Below, piece after piece: positions 1 through 8,868 of a stretch of DNA of 64,000 nt. Source of the stretch: Acidibrevibacterium fodinaquatile (GTDB lineage Bacteria > Pseudomonadota > Alphaproteobacteria > Acetobacterales > Acetobacteraceae); the NCBI RefSeq assembly GCF_003352165.1, contig NZ_CP029176.1, positions 2,797,501 to 2,861,500 of the forward strand. The letters run 5' to 3'. The position numbers and the translations under genes are program-made. The notes beneath the pieces are model-generated. The model was not told the origin of the DNA. It saw only the letters and a list, made by a program, of their open reading frames with translations, and searched no databases. Position 1 is the first letter of the stretch. Each line of letters opens with the position of its first letter.

Positions 1-35
1 GTTTAATCGGGATGCCCGGCGGCGTCAACACCCTT

Positions 36-1034
36 TTATGACCCTTTTGTGCGATTTTTTTTGCGGGTCGTTTGCCAGTCCCGAAACCAGGCGAGAAAGC
101 GAGGGATTCCCTCGTCCAGCGGCGTTTTCGGGGCGTAGCCGGTGAGCGCCGCGAGGGCGTCGATCGCGGCGAAGGTCTCGGCGACGTCGGCACGCGGCGT
201 CGGCGCCAGGCGAATGATCGCGCGTCGGCCGAGCCCGGCCTCGAGCAGCGCGATCAGCCGCGTCACCGCCTCGCTGCGGTGATTGCCGATGTTGAAAAGG
301 CGCGGTGGCGCGCCGGCCGGCGGCGGGCGATCGAGACAGCCGAGCACGCCGGCGACGATATCGTCGATATAGGTGAAGTCGCGCTTGAGCCGCCCGTCGC
401 CATAGACGGTGATCGGCTCGCCAGCGGCGATCGCCTCGGCGAAGGCGAAATACGCCATGTCCGGCCGCCCCCACGGGCCATAGACGGTGAAAAACCGGAG
501 GCCGCTCTGCGGCAAGCCGAAGAGATGGCCATAGGCCGCGCTCATCAGCTCGTCGGCGCGCTTGGTCGCGGCATAAAGCGAGGTCGGCTGATCGACGCGA
601 TCGCTCTCGGTGAACGGCAACGCCTGATTGGCGCCATAGACCGAGGACGAGCTGGCATAGACCAGGTGATCGAGTCGCGAAAGCCGCCTTGCGATCTCCA
701 AGATCACGAGATGGCCCATCACATTGGCGCTGACATAGGCGTAAGGATCGACGAGCGAATGCCGCACCCCGGCCTGCGCCGCGAGATGGACGATGCGGCT
801 GATCGCGGGAAACGCCGCGACCAGGTCCGCTATCGCCACGCGATCGGCGATGTCGAGGCGGCGAAACGTGAACCCGTCCCGCGCGAGCAGCCGCGCCAGC
901 CGCGCCTCCTTGAGCCCGACATCGTAGTAGGGGTTGAGATCATCGACCCCTACCACCCGCTCGCCGCGCGCGAGCAGCGCCTCGGCGACGTGATAGCCGA
1001 TGAAGCCGGCAGCCCCCGTGAGCAGAACCGTCAC
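36..1034 (-). CDS. NAD-dependent epimerase, UDP-glucuronate 4-epimerase type
   Basis: A 332-residue extended-SDR nucleotide-sugar epimerase, probably acting on UDP-glucuronate or a related UDP-sugar for LPS or capsule precursors. The N-terminus has the Rossmann signature TGAAGFIGYHVAE. SSSSVYGANQ and YAATK supply the catalytic Ser/Tyr/Lys, and VDDLNPYYDV is typical of the UDP-glucuronate epimerase subgroup. I start at the GTG whose last two bases overlap the gmhA TGA stop (GTGA), because upstream in-frame codons lie inside gmhA and have no homology-like sequence. It is coupled to gmhA, which fits surface-polysaccharide synthesis. Exact sugar specificity cannot be read from sequence; another GalE-like specificity is possible. 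Confidence 0.85.
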   Translation of the reverse strand: MTVLLTGAAGFIGYHVAEALLARGERVVGVDDLNPYYDVGLKEARLARLLARDGFTFRRLDIADRVAIADLVAAFPAISRIVHLAAQAGVRHSLVDPYAYVSANVMGHLVILEIARRLSRLDHLVYASSSSVYGANQALPFTESDRVDQPTSLYAATKRADELMSAAYGHLFGLPQSGLRFFTVYGPWGRPDMAYFAFAEAIAAGEPITVYGDGRLKRDFTYIDDIVAGVLGCLDRPPPAGAPPRLFNIGNHRSEAVTRLIALLEAGLGRRAIIRLAPTPRADVAETFAAIDALAALTGYAPKTPLDEGIPRFLAWFRDWQTTRKKNRTKGS

Positions 1035-1633
1035 GCCGGCACCGCGAGCGGGCGCGCCACCAGCCGATCCTCGAGCAATTCCAAAAGCGCATGACCGAGC
1101 GCGATATGGCATTCCTGAATCCGCGCGGTCTCGCTATCGGGCACCAGCAGGACATGATCGCAGAGCTCGCGCGCCGGCAGCCCAGCCCCCCCAAGCAGCC
1201 CGACGGTGACGATCCCCATCTCACGCGCAGCCGAAAGCGCGCGGCAGACATTTTCCGACCGCCCCGACGTGGTGATGCCAAACAGCACGTCGCCGCGCCG
1301 GCCGAGGCCGCGCAGCGGCCGCTCGAACACCTGCGCGAAGCCGTAATCATTCCCCCCCGCGGTCAGCGCCGCCGGATCGAGCGTCAGCGCCAGCGCCGGA
1401 ATCGATGGCCGCTCCACCTTGGGGCGCAGGCGGATCAGCATCTCGGTCGCGAGATGCTGGCTGTCGGCAGCCGAGCCGCCATTGCCGCAGAACATCAGCT
1501 TGCCGCCGCCGCGGAGCGACGCTTCTGCCGCATTCACCACCGCGACCACCGAAGCCGCCATCTCGTCGGCTATCCTGAGCTTGAGCGCCGCCGAGCGCCG
1601 CAGCATCGCCGTAAATCGTGCCTGATCGTCCAT
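1031..1633 (-). CDS. gmhA: Phosphoheptose isomerase (sedoheptulose 7-phosphate isomerase)
   Basis: A 200-residue single-SIS-domain protein. GmhA converts sedoheptulose 7-phosphate to D-glycero-D-manno-heptose 7-phosphate, the first step of ADP-heptose synthesis for LPS core, in the cytoplasm. The family motif FCGNGGSAADSQHLA is near residue 50, TTSGRSENV near 120, and the C-terminal ECHIALGHALLE helix carries the conserved metal/active-site His. Length matches the family (about 195 residues). It overlaps the downstream epimerase gene by 4 nt, so the two are probably translationally coupled. Confidence 0.88.
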   Translation of the reverse strand: MDDQARFTAMLRRSAALKLRIADEMAASVVAVVNAAEASLRGGGKLMFCGNGGSAADSQHLATEMLIRLRPKVERPSIPALALTLDPAALTAGGNDYGFAQVFERPLRGLGRRGDVLFGITTSGRSENVCRALSAAREMGIVTVGLLGGAGLPARELCDHVLLVPDSETARIQECHIALGHALLELLEDRLVARPLAVPA

Positions 1634-1743
1634 GTTTCGTCGCCTCTCGCGTTTCGACGTTAAGGGGTCAGCCTTGACAATTCCTTGATTGCACGGCGCC
1701 GCCGTCCAAGGTAGTGGCCTTTCTCCCCATCGAGACCCGCATC

Positions 1744-3129
1744 ATGCGTCATTTTCCGATCTTTCTCGATCTTGCCGGGCGTCGGGCGCTGGTCCTCGGC
1801 GAGGGCGCGGCCGCCGCGCGCAAGGCCGACGCCTTGGCCGAAGCCGGCGCCGCGGTGACGCGAGTGGCCCGCTTCGCGCCGACCCGCTCCGCCCACGATT
1901 GTCTCGCCGGCGTTGCGATCGCGATCGGCGCCGAGGCGCCGGAAGCCGATCTCCATGCTTTGTCCGAGGCGGCGCAGGCGCTCGGCATTCCGGTCAACAT
2001 CGTCGATCGTCCGGCGCTTTCGAGCTTCATCATGCCGGCACTCGTCGATCGCGACCCGCTGACCATCGCCATCGCCTCCGGCGGCGCGGCACCGGTGCTC
2101 GCGCGCCAGCTCCGCGCCAAGATCGAGGCGCTGATCCCGCCGGCCTATGGCCGTCTCGCGGCGTTTCTCGGGCGGGCGCAAGGCGAACTCCGCCGCCGCT
2201 TCCCCGATCTCGCGCAGCGCCGCCGGCTGATCGAGCGTCTGCTTGGCGGCCGGGTTGCGGCGCTGGTCTTCGCCGGGCGCGAGGCCGAGGCCGAAGCCGC
2301 GCTCGCCGCCGAACTCGCCGCGAGCGACAGCGGCGCGGGCGCCGACGGCGCGGACGGTGCCGGCGCAGGGATGGTGTTCCTGGTCGGCGCCGGGCCGGGG
2401 GCGGCCGATCTCCTCACGCTCCGCGCCCAGCGCCTGCTCGGCGAGGCCGATGTCATCGTCCATGACCGCTTGGTCGGCGATGCGGTGCTCGCGCTCGCCC
2501 GGCGCGATGCGACGCGGATCTTCGTCGGCAAGGCGCGCGCGCATCACTGCCTGCCACAGTCTGAGATCAATGCCTTGCTCGTCCGCCTGGCGCGGGAGGG
2601 GAAAAAAGTGGTGCGGCTCAAGGGTGGCGATCCTTTCATCTTCGGCCGCGGCGGCGAAGAGGCGGAAGCGCTGGCGGAAGCCGGCATCGCCTGCGAGATC
2701 GTCCCCGGCGTTACCGCCGCCTTGGCCTGCGCCGCCGCCGCCGGCATCCCACTCACGCATCGCGACGCCGCGCGCTCGGTGACGCTGCTCACCGGCCATG
2801 GCAAGGAGGGGGTGATCGATCTCGATTTCGCGGCCCTCGTCCGCCTCGGTGGCACGCTCGCGATCTATATGGCGATCACCGCGCTCCCGCGCCTCGCCGC
2901 CGGCTTCGCCGCCGCCGGCCTCGCGCCGGAAACCCCGGCGGCGCTGATCGAGCGCGGCGGCACACCGGCCGAGCGCCGGCTTTTCGCGCCCCTTCCCGAA
3001 CTCGCCGCGCGTGCCCCGGCCTGGTCGAGCGGCGGGCCGGCGCTGCTGCTGATCGGCCCCGCCGTCGCCCGCACCGGCACGGCGACGCGCGCTGCGGCAC
3101 CCGCGGATCTCACCACGATGCTCGCGTGA
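1744..3129 (+). CDS. cysG: Siroheme synthase (precorrin-2 dehydrogenase/ferrochelatase + uroporphyrinogen-III methyltransferase)
   Basis: A 461-residue fusion that makes siroheme from uroporphyrinogen III for sulfite and nitrite reductases. Residues 1 to about 200 are the Met8-like half (FPIFLDLAGRRALVLGEG NAD site, then NIVDRPALSSFIMPA). Residues about 215-455 are the SAM-dependent methyltransferase (VFLVGAGPGAADLLTL, VRLKGGDPFIFGRGGEE, GVTAALACAAAAGIPLTHRD). The ATG at 1744 is chosen over an upstream in-frame start at 1714 because MRHFPIFLDL matches the family N-terminus. It is divergent from gmhA with about 110 bp between. A TTGACA lies at 1674-1679 but no convincing -10 follows it. No sulfate-assimilation genes are adjacent. 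Confidence 0.92.
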   Translation: MRHFPIFLDLAGRRALVLGEGAAAARKADALAEAGAAVTRVARFAPTRSAHDCLAGVAIAIGAEAPEADLHALSEAAQALGIPVNIVDRPALSSFIMPALVDRDPLTIAIASGGAAPVLARQLRAKIEALIPPAYGRLAAFLGRAQGELRRRFPDLAQRRRLIERLLGGRVAALVFAGREAEAEAALAAELAASDSGAGADGADGAGAGMVFLVGAGPGAADLLTLRAQRLLGEADVIVHDRLVGDAVLALARRDATRIFVGKARAHHCLPQSEINALLVRLAREGKKVVRLKGGDPFIFGRGGEEAEALAEAGIACEIVPGVTAALACAAAAGIPLTHRDAARSVTLLTGHGKEGVIDLDFAALVRLGGTLAIYMAITALPRLAAGFAAAGLAPETPAALIERGGTPAERRLFAPLPELAARAPAWSSGGPALLLIGPAVARTGTATRAAAPADLTTMLA

Positions 3130-3210
3130 ACTTGACTAACGCCCGGTCTCGCAACCACCCCATATCGCGTTAGACTTTGTTGATCCCCTCACGCAGACGG
3201 AAACTTGCTC

Positions 3211-4380
3211 ATGGATGCTGGCCCGATCCCCTCCTCCCCCGCGCCACGCAGCCGCTGGCGGCCGGAAGGATGCGATCAGATCGCCCTCGTGCTGCAAGGC
3301 GGCGGTGCCCTCGGTGCCTATCAGGCCGGGGTCTATCAAGCGCTGCACGAAGCCGGGCTGGAGCCCGACTGGATCGCCGGCGTCTCCATCGGCAGCATCA
3401 ACGGCATCATCATCGCCGGCAATCCGCCCGAGCGGCGGTTGGAGCGGCTCGAGGAATTCTGGGACACCATCACCGCGCGCCCAGTGGTGCCATTTCTCGA
3501 CCATCGCCTGCTCGATGGCGATTTGCCGCGCCGCGCTTTCCATGGCCTCTCCTCCAGCCTCGCGATGACGCTCGGCCAGCCCGGTTTTTTCACCCCACGC
3601 GTGCCCAATCCCTGGCTTGCGCCCCGCGGCTCACGCGGCGCGACCAGTATTTATGACACTGCGCCACTTCGCGCGACGCTGGAGCGCTTGGTCGATTTCG
3701 ATCTCTTGAACAGCCGCGCCGTGCGCTATGCCGCCGGCGCGGTTAATGTCGCAACCGGCAATTTCTATTTCTTTGATAGCGCCCATCAGGAAATCGGCCC
3801 CGAGCACGCGATGGCGAGCGGCGCGCTGCCGCCGGCGCTGCCCATGGTGCGGATCGGCACCGATTTCTATTGGGATGGCGGCGTGGTCTCGAACACCCCG
3901 CTGCAGCATCTCCTCGACCATGCCGGCAGCAGCAATCTCCTGGTGTTCCAGGTCGATCTGTTTGGCGCCCGCGGCCCGGTGCCGCGCGATATGTATGACG
4001 TCCTCGCGCGCCAAAAAGACATCCAATATTCCAGCCGCACCCGCATGGTGACCGATATGTTCATGCGGCTGCATCGCGATAAAATGACGATGCGTCAGCT
4101 TATGGCCAAAATCCCTGAAGAAAAACTCGACGAGTCAGAAAAAAAGCTCAAGAAGGAGCTTTCCAACCTGCCGGAAATCGCCATCCTGCACCTGATCTAC
4201 CAGCAAAAGGCGCATGAATGCGAAAACAAGGATTATGATTTCAGCGCGTCCTCGATGCGCGATCACTGGAAATCCGGCTACCGCGACACCCGCGCCACCC
4301 TCCAGCACGAGGATTGGCTGCAAATGCCGAGCGAGGAACAGGGCATGGTGATGCACGACGTGCATCGGGCCATGGATTGA
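3211..4380 (+). CDS. Patatin-like phospholipase with C-terminal DUF3734 region
   Basis: A 389-residue predicted serine acyl hydrolase. It has the glycine-rich oxyanion motif LQGGGALGAYQAG (about residues 28-40), the nucleophile elbow G57-V-S59-I-G61, and the catalytic Asp222 in DGG, which together form the Ser-Asp dyad of patatins. The C-terminal 120 residues, rich in charged helix (around EKKLKKELSNLPE), match the DUF3734 extension of bacterial patatins. There is no signal peptide, so it is cytosolic or peripheral to membrane. I use the ATG at 3211; a TTG two codons upstream is possible. Substrate is unknown; lipid or polyhydroxyalkanoate-related roles have been discussed for the family. Confidence 0.85.
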   Translation: MDAGPIPSSPAPRSRWRPEGCDQIALVLQGGGALGAYQAGVYQALHEAGLEPDWIAGVSIGSINGIIIAGNPPERRLERLEEFWDTITARPVVPFLDHRLLDGDLPRRAFHGLSSSLAMTLGQPGFFTPRVPNPWLAPRGSRGATSIYDTAPLRATLERLVDFDLLNSRAVRYAAGAVNVATGNFYFFDSAHQEIGPEHAMASGALPPALPMVRIGTDFYWDGGVVSNTPLQHLLDHAGSSNLLVFQVDLFGARGPVPRDMYDVLARQKDIQYSSRTRMVTDMFMRLHRDKMTMRQLMAKIPEEKLDESEKKLKKELSNLPEIAILHLIYQQKAHECENKDYDFSASSMRDHWKSGYRDTRATLQHEDWLQMPSEEQGMVMHDVHRAMD

Positions 4381-4393
4381 CCTTCTTTTCTGA

Positions 4394-4969
4394 ATGATCG
4401 GAAGAAGACGCCGCGGCATTGCCTTTTGGCTGCTGCTGCTGGCTTGGCCCGGCTTTGTCGTTGTCGCTCGGGCGGCGCCGCGGACCATCGCGGTCTCGCC
4501 GGACAACACCGATATCGGCTTTCGCCTTTATCTTTTCGGCTTCGTCCCCCTCGATGGGCATTTCACCCGCTTTGTCGGCAGTCTCACGGTCGATCCCGCG
4601 GATTCCGGCCATTGCAGCGTCACCGTCCGGGTTGACACCGCGAGCCTCGTCATGCCGAACAAAGAGGCGCTCAAGATCGCGCTCGGCGCCGATTTCCTTG
4701 ATGCCGTCGATTTCCCAACCCTCGCTTATGACGGCGCCTGCCGCGCGATCCAAGGCGCGCCGCCTCGGCTCGAGGGGGTGCTCGTGATGCGCGGGCGCAC
4801 CGGACCGCTTGCGTTCTCACTGCAGCCGGGCGCCGCCGCCTTCGTGGTCAGCGCCGTTCTCCACCGCGCCGCCTGGGGCATGGGCGCCCATCCGCTGCTT
4901 GCCGGCGACACGATCCGGCTTCGTGTCACGACCCGGCTTTTACCCTCGGCCCGGGAAGCCGCGCATTAA
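4394..4969 (+). CDS. YceI-family periplasmic lipocalin-like protein
   Basis: A 191-residue exported protein. Residues 1-28 are a Sec signal peptide (basic RRRR, hydrophobic core FWLLLLAWPGFVVV, cleavage near ARA-AP). The mature part has YceI features: a beta-rich fold, FGFVPLDGHFTRFVGSLTVD, a DFLDAVDFPTLAYDG stretch, and a terminal segment with alternating hydrophobic residues. The family binds isoprenoid-like lipids in the periplasm. It starts 13 nt after the patatin gene, so the two probably share a transcript. The ligand cannot be inferred. Confidence 0.85.
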   Translation: MIGRRRRGIAFWLLLLAWPGFVVVARAAPRTIAVSPDNTDIGFRLYLFGFVPLDGHFTRFVGSLTVDPADSGHCSVTVRVDTASLVMPNKEALKIALGADFLDAVDFPTLAYDGACRAIQGAPPRLEGVLVMRGRTGPLAFSLQPGAAAFVVSAVLHRAAWGMGAHPLLAGDTIRLRVTTRLLPSAREAAH

Positions 4970-5057
4970 CCATCGCGATTATCGCCGATCTGGACACGAC
5001 TCGCCGGCAAGGGATAGAGAGTGTCCGGCATCATAATAGAGAATCGAGAGGAAGAGT

Positions 5058-5164
5058 CTTCTTTTTCTGAAGAAAAAGAAGCAAAAAGACTTTTATCCGC
5101 TGAGCATTGCCCACTCCAGGCAAACGGGACGAAAGTTTTTTGGTTCTTTTTTTCAAAAAAGAAC
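5058..5164. repeat. Nested palindromic intergenic element, copy A
   Basis: This copy has a left hairpin at 5058-5081 (10-bp arms CTTCTTTTTC/GAAAAAGAAG, loop TGAA), then GCAAAAAGACTTTT, a degenerate GC-rich centre, and a right hairpin at 5143-5164 (arms GTTCTTTTTT/AAAAAAGAAC) preceded by AAAGTTTTTTG. The left and right thirds are imperfect inverted copies of each other. It lies between the yceI-like gene and parE, both plus strand, ending 47 nt before the parE ATG. Five further copies occur in this window. Confidence 0.9.
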
Positions 5165-5211
5165 GCCTTTCTTGCCTTTTTACCTCGTGACGACAGAAAC
5201 CGGAACGCAGC

Positions 5212-7230
5212 ATGAGTGATCTCTTCTCGGCCCTTCCTCCTTCGCCGCGCAAGCCCACGGCCGCGAAGGCGACCGACGAGGCCGCCGATTACTCGGCGCG
5301 CGACATCGAGGTCTTGGAGGGGCTGGAGCCGGTGCGGCGTCGCCCTGGCATGTATATCGGCGGCACCGATGACGTGGCACTGCACCATCTCGCCGCCGAA
5401 ATCCTCGACAACGCCATGGATGAAGCCGTTGCCGGCCATGCCAGCGCCATCGATGTGACACTGGCCGCCGGCAATTTCCTCACCATTCGTGACAATGGCC
5501 GCGGCATCCCGGTCGATCCGCACCCGAAATTCCCGCGCCTCAGCGCGCTCGAGGTCATCCTCACCACGCTTCATTCCGGTGGAAAATTCAACGGCAAGGC
5601 GTACGCGACGGCCGGCGGGCTGCATGGCGTCGGGAGTTCCGTCGTCAACGCGCTGTCGGCGGAGTTCGAGGTCGAAGTGGCGCGCGAGCGCACGCTTTGG
5701 AAGCAGCGCTATGCCCGCGGCAAGCCACAGACGCCGCTCGAAAATGCTGGCCCCGTGCAAAATCGCCGCGGCACTTTGATCCGCTTCCGCCCGGATCCGG
5801 AGATTTTCGGCGCCCTCGCCTTCAGCCCGGCCCGGCTTTACCGGCTTTGCCGCTCGAAAGCCTATCTCTTCCGCGGCGTCTATCTGCGCTGGCGCTGTGA
5901 CCCAAACCTGCTCACCGGCGAGGCTGCCGAAGTTCCGGCGGAGGCCGAACTGCATTTCCCCGGTGGCCTGCGCGACAGCTTGGAGGCCGAACTCGGCGCC
6001 ACGGCTTTGGCCTCGCAAATCTTCGCCGGTGAGGCCCAACTCCCCCCCCATCTCCCGGGCGTGCGCGGCGGCCGGCTGGAATGGGCACTCGCCTGGCGTG
6101 ACGACGAGGACGGCTTTCTCCATTCTTACTGCAACACCATCCCGACGCCGCAAGGCGGCACGCATGAGGCCGGGTTTCGCGCCGCCCTCCTCAAGGGTCT
6201 TCGCACCTGGGGCGAGCAGCGCGGCAACCGCCGTGCCGCCCAAATCACCGCCGACGATATTCTCGCCCCGCTCTGCGCGAAATTCTCCCTTTTCCTCGCC
6301 GAGCCGCAATTTCAGGGCCAGACCAAGGAGAAACTAACCACCTCCGAGGCAGCGCGTCTGGTCGAGACCGGACTGCGCGATCATTTCGACCATTTCCTCG
6401 CCGGCGATCCGGCGCAGGCCGATCTCCTGCTCGGCCATCTCATCGAGCGCGCCGAAGAGCGGCTCCGCCGCCGCGAGGCCCGCGAGACGCCACGCAAAAC
6501 CGCGACCCGGCGGCTGCGTCTCCCCGGCAAGCTCACCGATTGCGCGCGCGAATCCGCCGCCGACACCGAAATCTTCCTCGTCGAAGGCGACAGTGCCGGC
6601 GGCTCCGCGAAACAGGCGCGTGACCGCGAGACCCAAGCGGTGCTGCCGCTGCGTGGCAAGATCCTCAATGTCGCCAGCGCGTCCGCCGATAAGCTACGCC
6701 AAAACCAGGAATTGCGTGATCTCATCGAGGCGCTCGGCTGCGGCGCCGGGTCACGCTTCGATGCCGCCAAGCTGCGTTATGGCCGCGTCATCATCATGAC
6801 CGACGCCGATGTCGACGGCGCCCACATCGCCTCGCTGCTGATGACGTTTTTCTATCGCGAAATCCCCGAACTGATCCGCCGCGGCCATCTCTTCCTCGCC
6901 CAGCCGCCGCTCTATCGCCTGACGCAGGGCGGCGTCTCGCTTTACGCGATGGATGATGGCGAACGCGACAAGCTCCTCAAAACCGCGTTCAAACCCGCGA
7001 GCAAAGTGGAAATCAGCCGCTTCAAAGGGCTCGGCGAGATGCCCGCGAACATTCTCCGCCAAACCACGATGGACCCCAAGCGCCGCACGCTGCTCAAAGT
7101 CACCATCCCCGATGGCGCCGCCGCCGCCACCGAGGATCTCGTCGAACAACTCATGGGCCGCAAGCCGGAACTGCGTTTTCAGTTCATCCAGACCCACGCC
7201 CATGCCGTCGAAGCGCTGGACATCGATTAG
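5212..7230 (+). CDS. parE: DNA topoisomerase IV subunit B
   Basis: A 672-residue GHKL ATPase subunit of topoisomerase IV, which decatenates daughter chromosomes with ParC. N-terminal ATPase motifs: LEGLEPVRRRPGMYIGG, EILDNAMDEAV, DNGRGIPVD, GGLHGVGSSVVNALS. TOPRIM motifs: LVEGDSAGGSAKQARDR, RGKILNV, IIMTDADVDGAHIASLL. C-terminal RFKGLGEMP follows. Length and the lack of the extra GyrB insert favour ParE over GyrB; the FQFIQTHAH ending also fits alphaproteobacterial ParE. Repeat copy A lies just upstream and must be part of its leader or promoter region. Confidence 0.95.
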   Translation: MSDLFSALPPSPRKPTAAKATDEAADYSARDIEVLEGLEPVRRRPGMYIGGTDDVALHHLAAEILDNAMDEAVAGHASAIDVTLAAGNFLTIRDNGRGIPVDPHPKFPRLSALEVILTTLHSGGKFNGKAYATAGGLHGVGSSVVNALSAEFEVEVARERTLWKQRYARGKPQTPLENAGPVQNRRGTLIRFRPDPEIFGALAFSPARLYRLCRSKAYLFRGVYLRWRCDPNLLTGEAAEVPAEAELHFPGGLRDSLEAELGATALASQIFAGEAQLPPHLPGVRGGRLEWALAWRDDEDGFLHSYCNTIPTPQGGTHEAGFRAALLKGLRTWGEQRGNRRAAQITADDILAPLCAKFSLFLAEPQFQGQTKEKLTTSEAARLVETGLRDHFDHFLAGDPAQADLLLGHLIERAEERLRRREARETPRKTATRRLRLPGKLTDCARESAADTEIFLVEGDSAGGSAKQARDRETQAVLPLRGKILNVASASADKLRQNQELRDLIEALGCGAGSRFDAAKLRYGRVIIMTDADVDGAHIASLLMTFFYREIPELIRRGHLFLAQPPLYRLTQGGVSLYAMDDGERDKLLKTAFKPASKVEISRFKGLGEMPANILRQTTMDPKRRTLLKVTIPDGAAAATEDLVEQLMGRKPELRFQFIQTHAHAVEALDID

Positions 7231-7263
7231 TCTCCCGCCGAAAGGGCCGCCCCCTTCCGCCCG

Positions 7264-8025
7264 CTATTTCGGTGCCATGCGGATGGCGCCGTCGAGGCGG
7301 ATGGTCTCGCCGTTCAGCATCGGGTTGGCGATGATGTGCATAGCGAGCGCCGCGAATTCTTCCGGCTGGCCGAGGCGGCGCGGGAAGGGAATGCTGGCGG
7401 CGAGGCTGTCTTGGACCTCTTGCGGTAGGCCGCGCAGCATCGGCGTTGCGAAAATCCCTGGCGCGATGGTGCAGACGCGGATCCCCGAACGTGCCAGGTC
7501 GCGCGCGATCGGCAGCGTCATGCCGACGATCCCGCCCTTCGACGCCGAATAGGCGGCCTGGCCGATCTGGCCATCGAACGCCGCGACCGACGCGGTGTTG
7601 ACGATGACGCCGCGCGCGCCGTCGGCGAGCGGCGGCAGGGTCTCGGCGTCCGCCGCCATCAAGCGGATCAGGTTGAACGAGCCGATCAGATTGACCTCGA
7701 TCACGCGACGGAAATCCTCGAGCGGCATCGGCCCGGCCTTGCCGACGACGCGCCCCGATTTGCCGATCCCGGCGCAGTTGATGAGAATCCGCGCCGCACC
7801 ATGCTGGGCGCGGGCCTCGGCCACCGCCGCCTCGGCGCTTTCGGCGCTGGCGACGTTGCAAGCGAGCGCGATGCCGCCGATCTCGCTCGCGACCTCGGCC
7901 GCGCGCGCCGCGTTCATATCGAGAAGGGCGACCTTGGCGCCGGCCGCGGCCAGCGCCCTGGCCGTTGCCTCGCCAAGGCCGGAAGCGCCACCGGTGACCA
8001 GCGCCGCGGTGTTTTCGAGATCCAT
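7264..8025 (-). CDS. SDR oxidoreductase, 3-hydroxyacyl-CoA dehydrogenase type II-like
   Basis: A 253-residue classical short-chain dehydrogenase. It has the cofactor motif VTGGASGLGEATA near the N-terminus, an acidic residue after beta-2 (LLDMN) suggesting NAD(H), CAGIGKSG, NTASVAAFDG with the active Ser, and YSASK with catalytic Tyr/Lys. SVAAFDGQIGQAAYSASKGG and the C-terminal LNGETIRLDGAIRM match the HSD17B10-like 3-hydroxyacyl-CoA dehydrogenase subgroup. The start is fixed by a GGAGGAAATC Shine-Dalgarno just ahead of the ATG at 8025. It converges with parE and is divergent from dcd. The substrate is inferred only. Confidence 0.85.
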   Translation of the reverse strand: MDLENTAALVTGGASGLGEATARALAAAGAKVALLDMNAARAAEVASEIGGIALACNVASAESAEAAVAEARAQHGAARILINCAGIGKSGRVVGKAGPMPLEDFRRVIEVNLIGSFNLIRLMAADAETLPPLADGARGVIVNTASVAAFDGQIGQAAYSASKGGIVGMTLPIARDLARSGIRVCTIAPGIFATPMLRGLPQEVQDSLAASIPFPRRLGQPEEFAALAMHIIANPMLNGETIRLDGAIRMAPK

Positions 8026-8164
8026 GATTTCCTCCGTGGTTCGTTGTCGGGGAGTCCGTGGCACGCGCTCCGGCGGCGGTCAATTGCCGTGCTGACACGG
8101 CTGGGCTAGACCGCGTGGCGTGCAACGCGCCCCGTTTCGAGGCCCCGTTTCGAGGAATGTCGCC

Positions 8165-8719
8165 ATGGCCGTGATGCCCGATCACTGGATCCGCGAGATG
8201 GCGGAAACCACCCGCATGATCGATCCCTTCGTCGAAACCCAGCGCCGCGACGGGGTGATCAGCTTCGGGCTTTCGTCTTACGGCTATGACGCCCGCGTCG
8301 CCCGCGCCTTCAAGATTTTCACCAATGTCGACTCCGCCGTCGTCGATCCCAAAGCCTTCAGTCCGCAAAGCTTCGTCGATCGTGACAGCGACGTCTGCAT
8401 CATTCCGCCCAACAGCTTCGCGCTCGCCCATACGGTGGAATATTTCCGCATCCCGCGCGATGTCGTCGTCATCTGCCTCGGCAAATCGACCTATGCCCGC
8501 TGCGGCATCATCGTCAACGTGACGCCGCTGGAACCGGAATGGGAGGGGCAGGTGACGATCGAGATCAGCAACACGACGCCGCTGCCCGCCAAAATCTATG
8601 CCGGCGAGGGCATTTGCCAGTTCCTGTTCCTCAAGGGCGATAGCCCCTGCGAAGTGAGCTATGCCGACAAAGCGGGAAAATATATGGGCCAGCGCGGCGT
8701 CGCGCTGCCCAAGCTCTAG
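8165..8719 (+). CDS. dcd: dCTP deaminase
   Basis: A 184-residue trimeric deaminase that converts dCTP to dUTP for thymidylate synthesis. Diagnostic segments are [15 protein letters not shown], the [11 protein letters not shown] region, [20 protein letters not shown] (with the catalytic Glu), and [14 protein letters not shown]. Length equals the family norm of 184-194. I use the ATG at 8165 because [13 protein letters not shown] matches the family N-terminus; an upstream in-frame start at 8120 adds unconserved residues. It is followed by repeat copy B and then murA. Confidence 0.95.
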   Translation: MAVMPDHWIREMAETTRMIDPFVETQRRDGVISFGLSSYGYDARVARAFKIFTNVDSAVVDPKAFSPQSFVDRDSDVCIIPPNSFALAHTVEYFRIPRDVVVICLGKSTYARCGIIVNVTPLEPEWEGQVTIEISNTTPLPAKIYAGEGICQFLFLKGDSPCEVSYADKAGKYMGQRGVALPKL

Positions 8720-8749
8720 AGGATTAGGATGGATTTCACGATGACGAAT

Positions 8750-8861
8750 CTTCTTTTTCTGAAGAAAAAGAAGCAAAAAGACTTTTGTCCGGTTTTCTCC
8801 GGGGGGCAGTGCCGCAGGCACCGCGCAACCGGGGAAAAAGTTCTTTTTTTCAAAAAAGAAC
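8750..8861. repeat. Nested palindromic intergenic element, copy B
   Basis: The left hairpin is at 8750-8773 (CTTCTTTTTC/GAAAAAGAAG, loop TGAA), followed by GCAAAAAGACTTTT. The central GGGCAGTGCC at 8804-8813 has a damaged partner arm (GGCACCGC). The right hairpin is at 8840-8861 (GTTCTTTTTT/AAAAAAGAAC). It fills most of the dcd-murA gap and ends 7 nt before the murA start codon. Confidence 0.9.
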
Positions 8862-8868
8862 CCCTGTC

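Noticed and set aside
72-1094. Long open frame antisense to the epimerase gene
   Set aside because: High GC keeps several frames open. The translation is Arg/Gly-rich without domain motifs, while the opposite strand encodes a clear epimerase.
1674-1679. TTGACA upstream of cysG
   Set aside because: No -10-like sequence at 16-18 nt downstream, so not called as a promoter.
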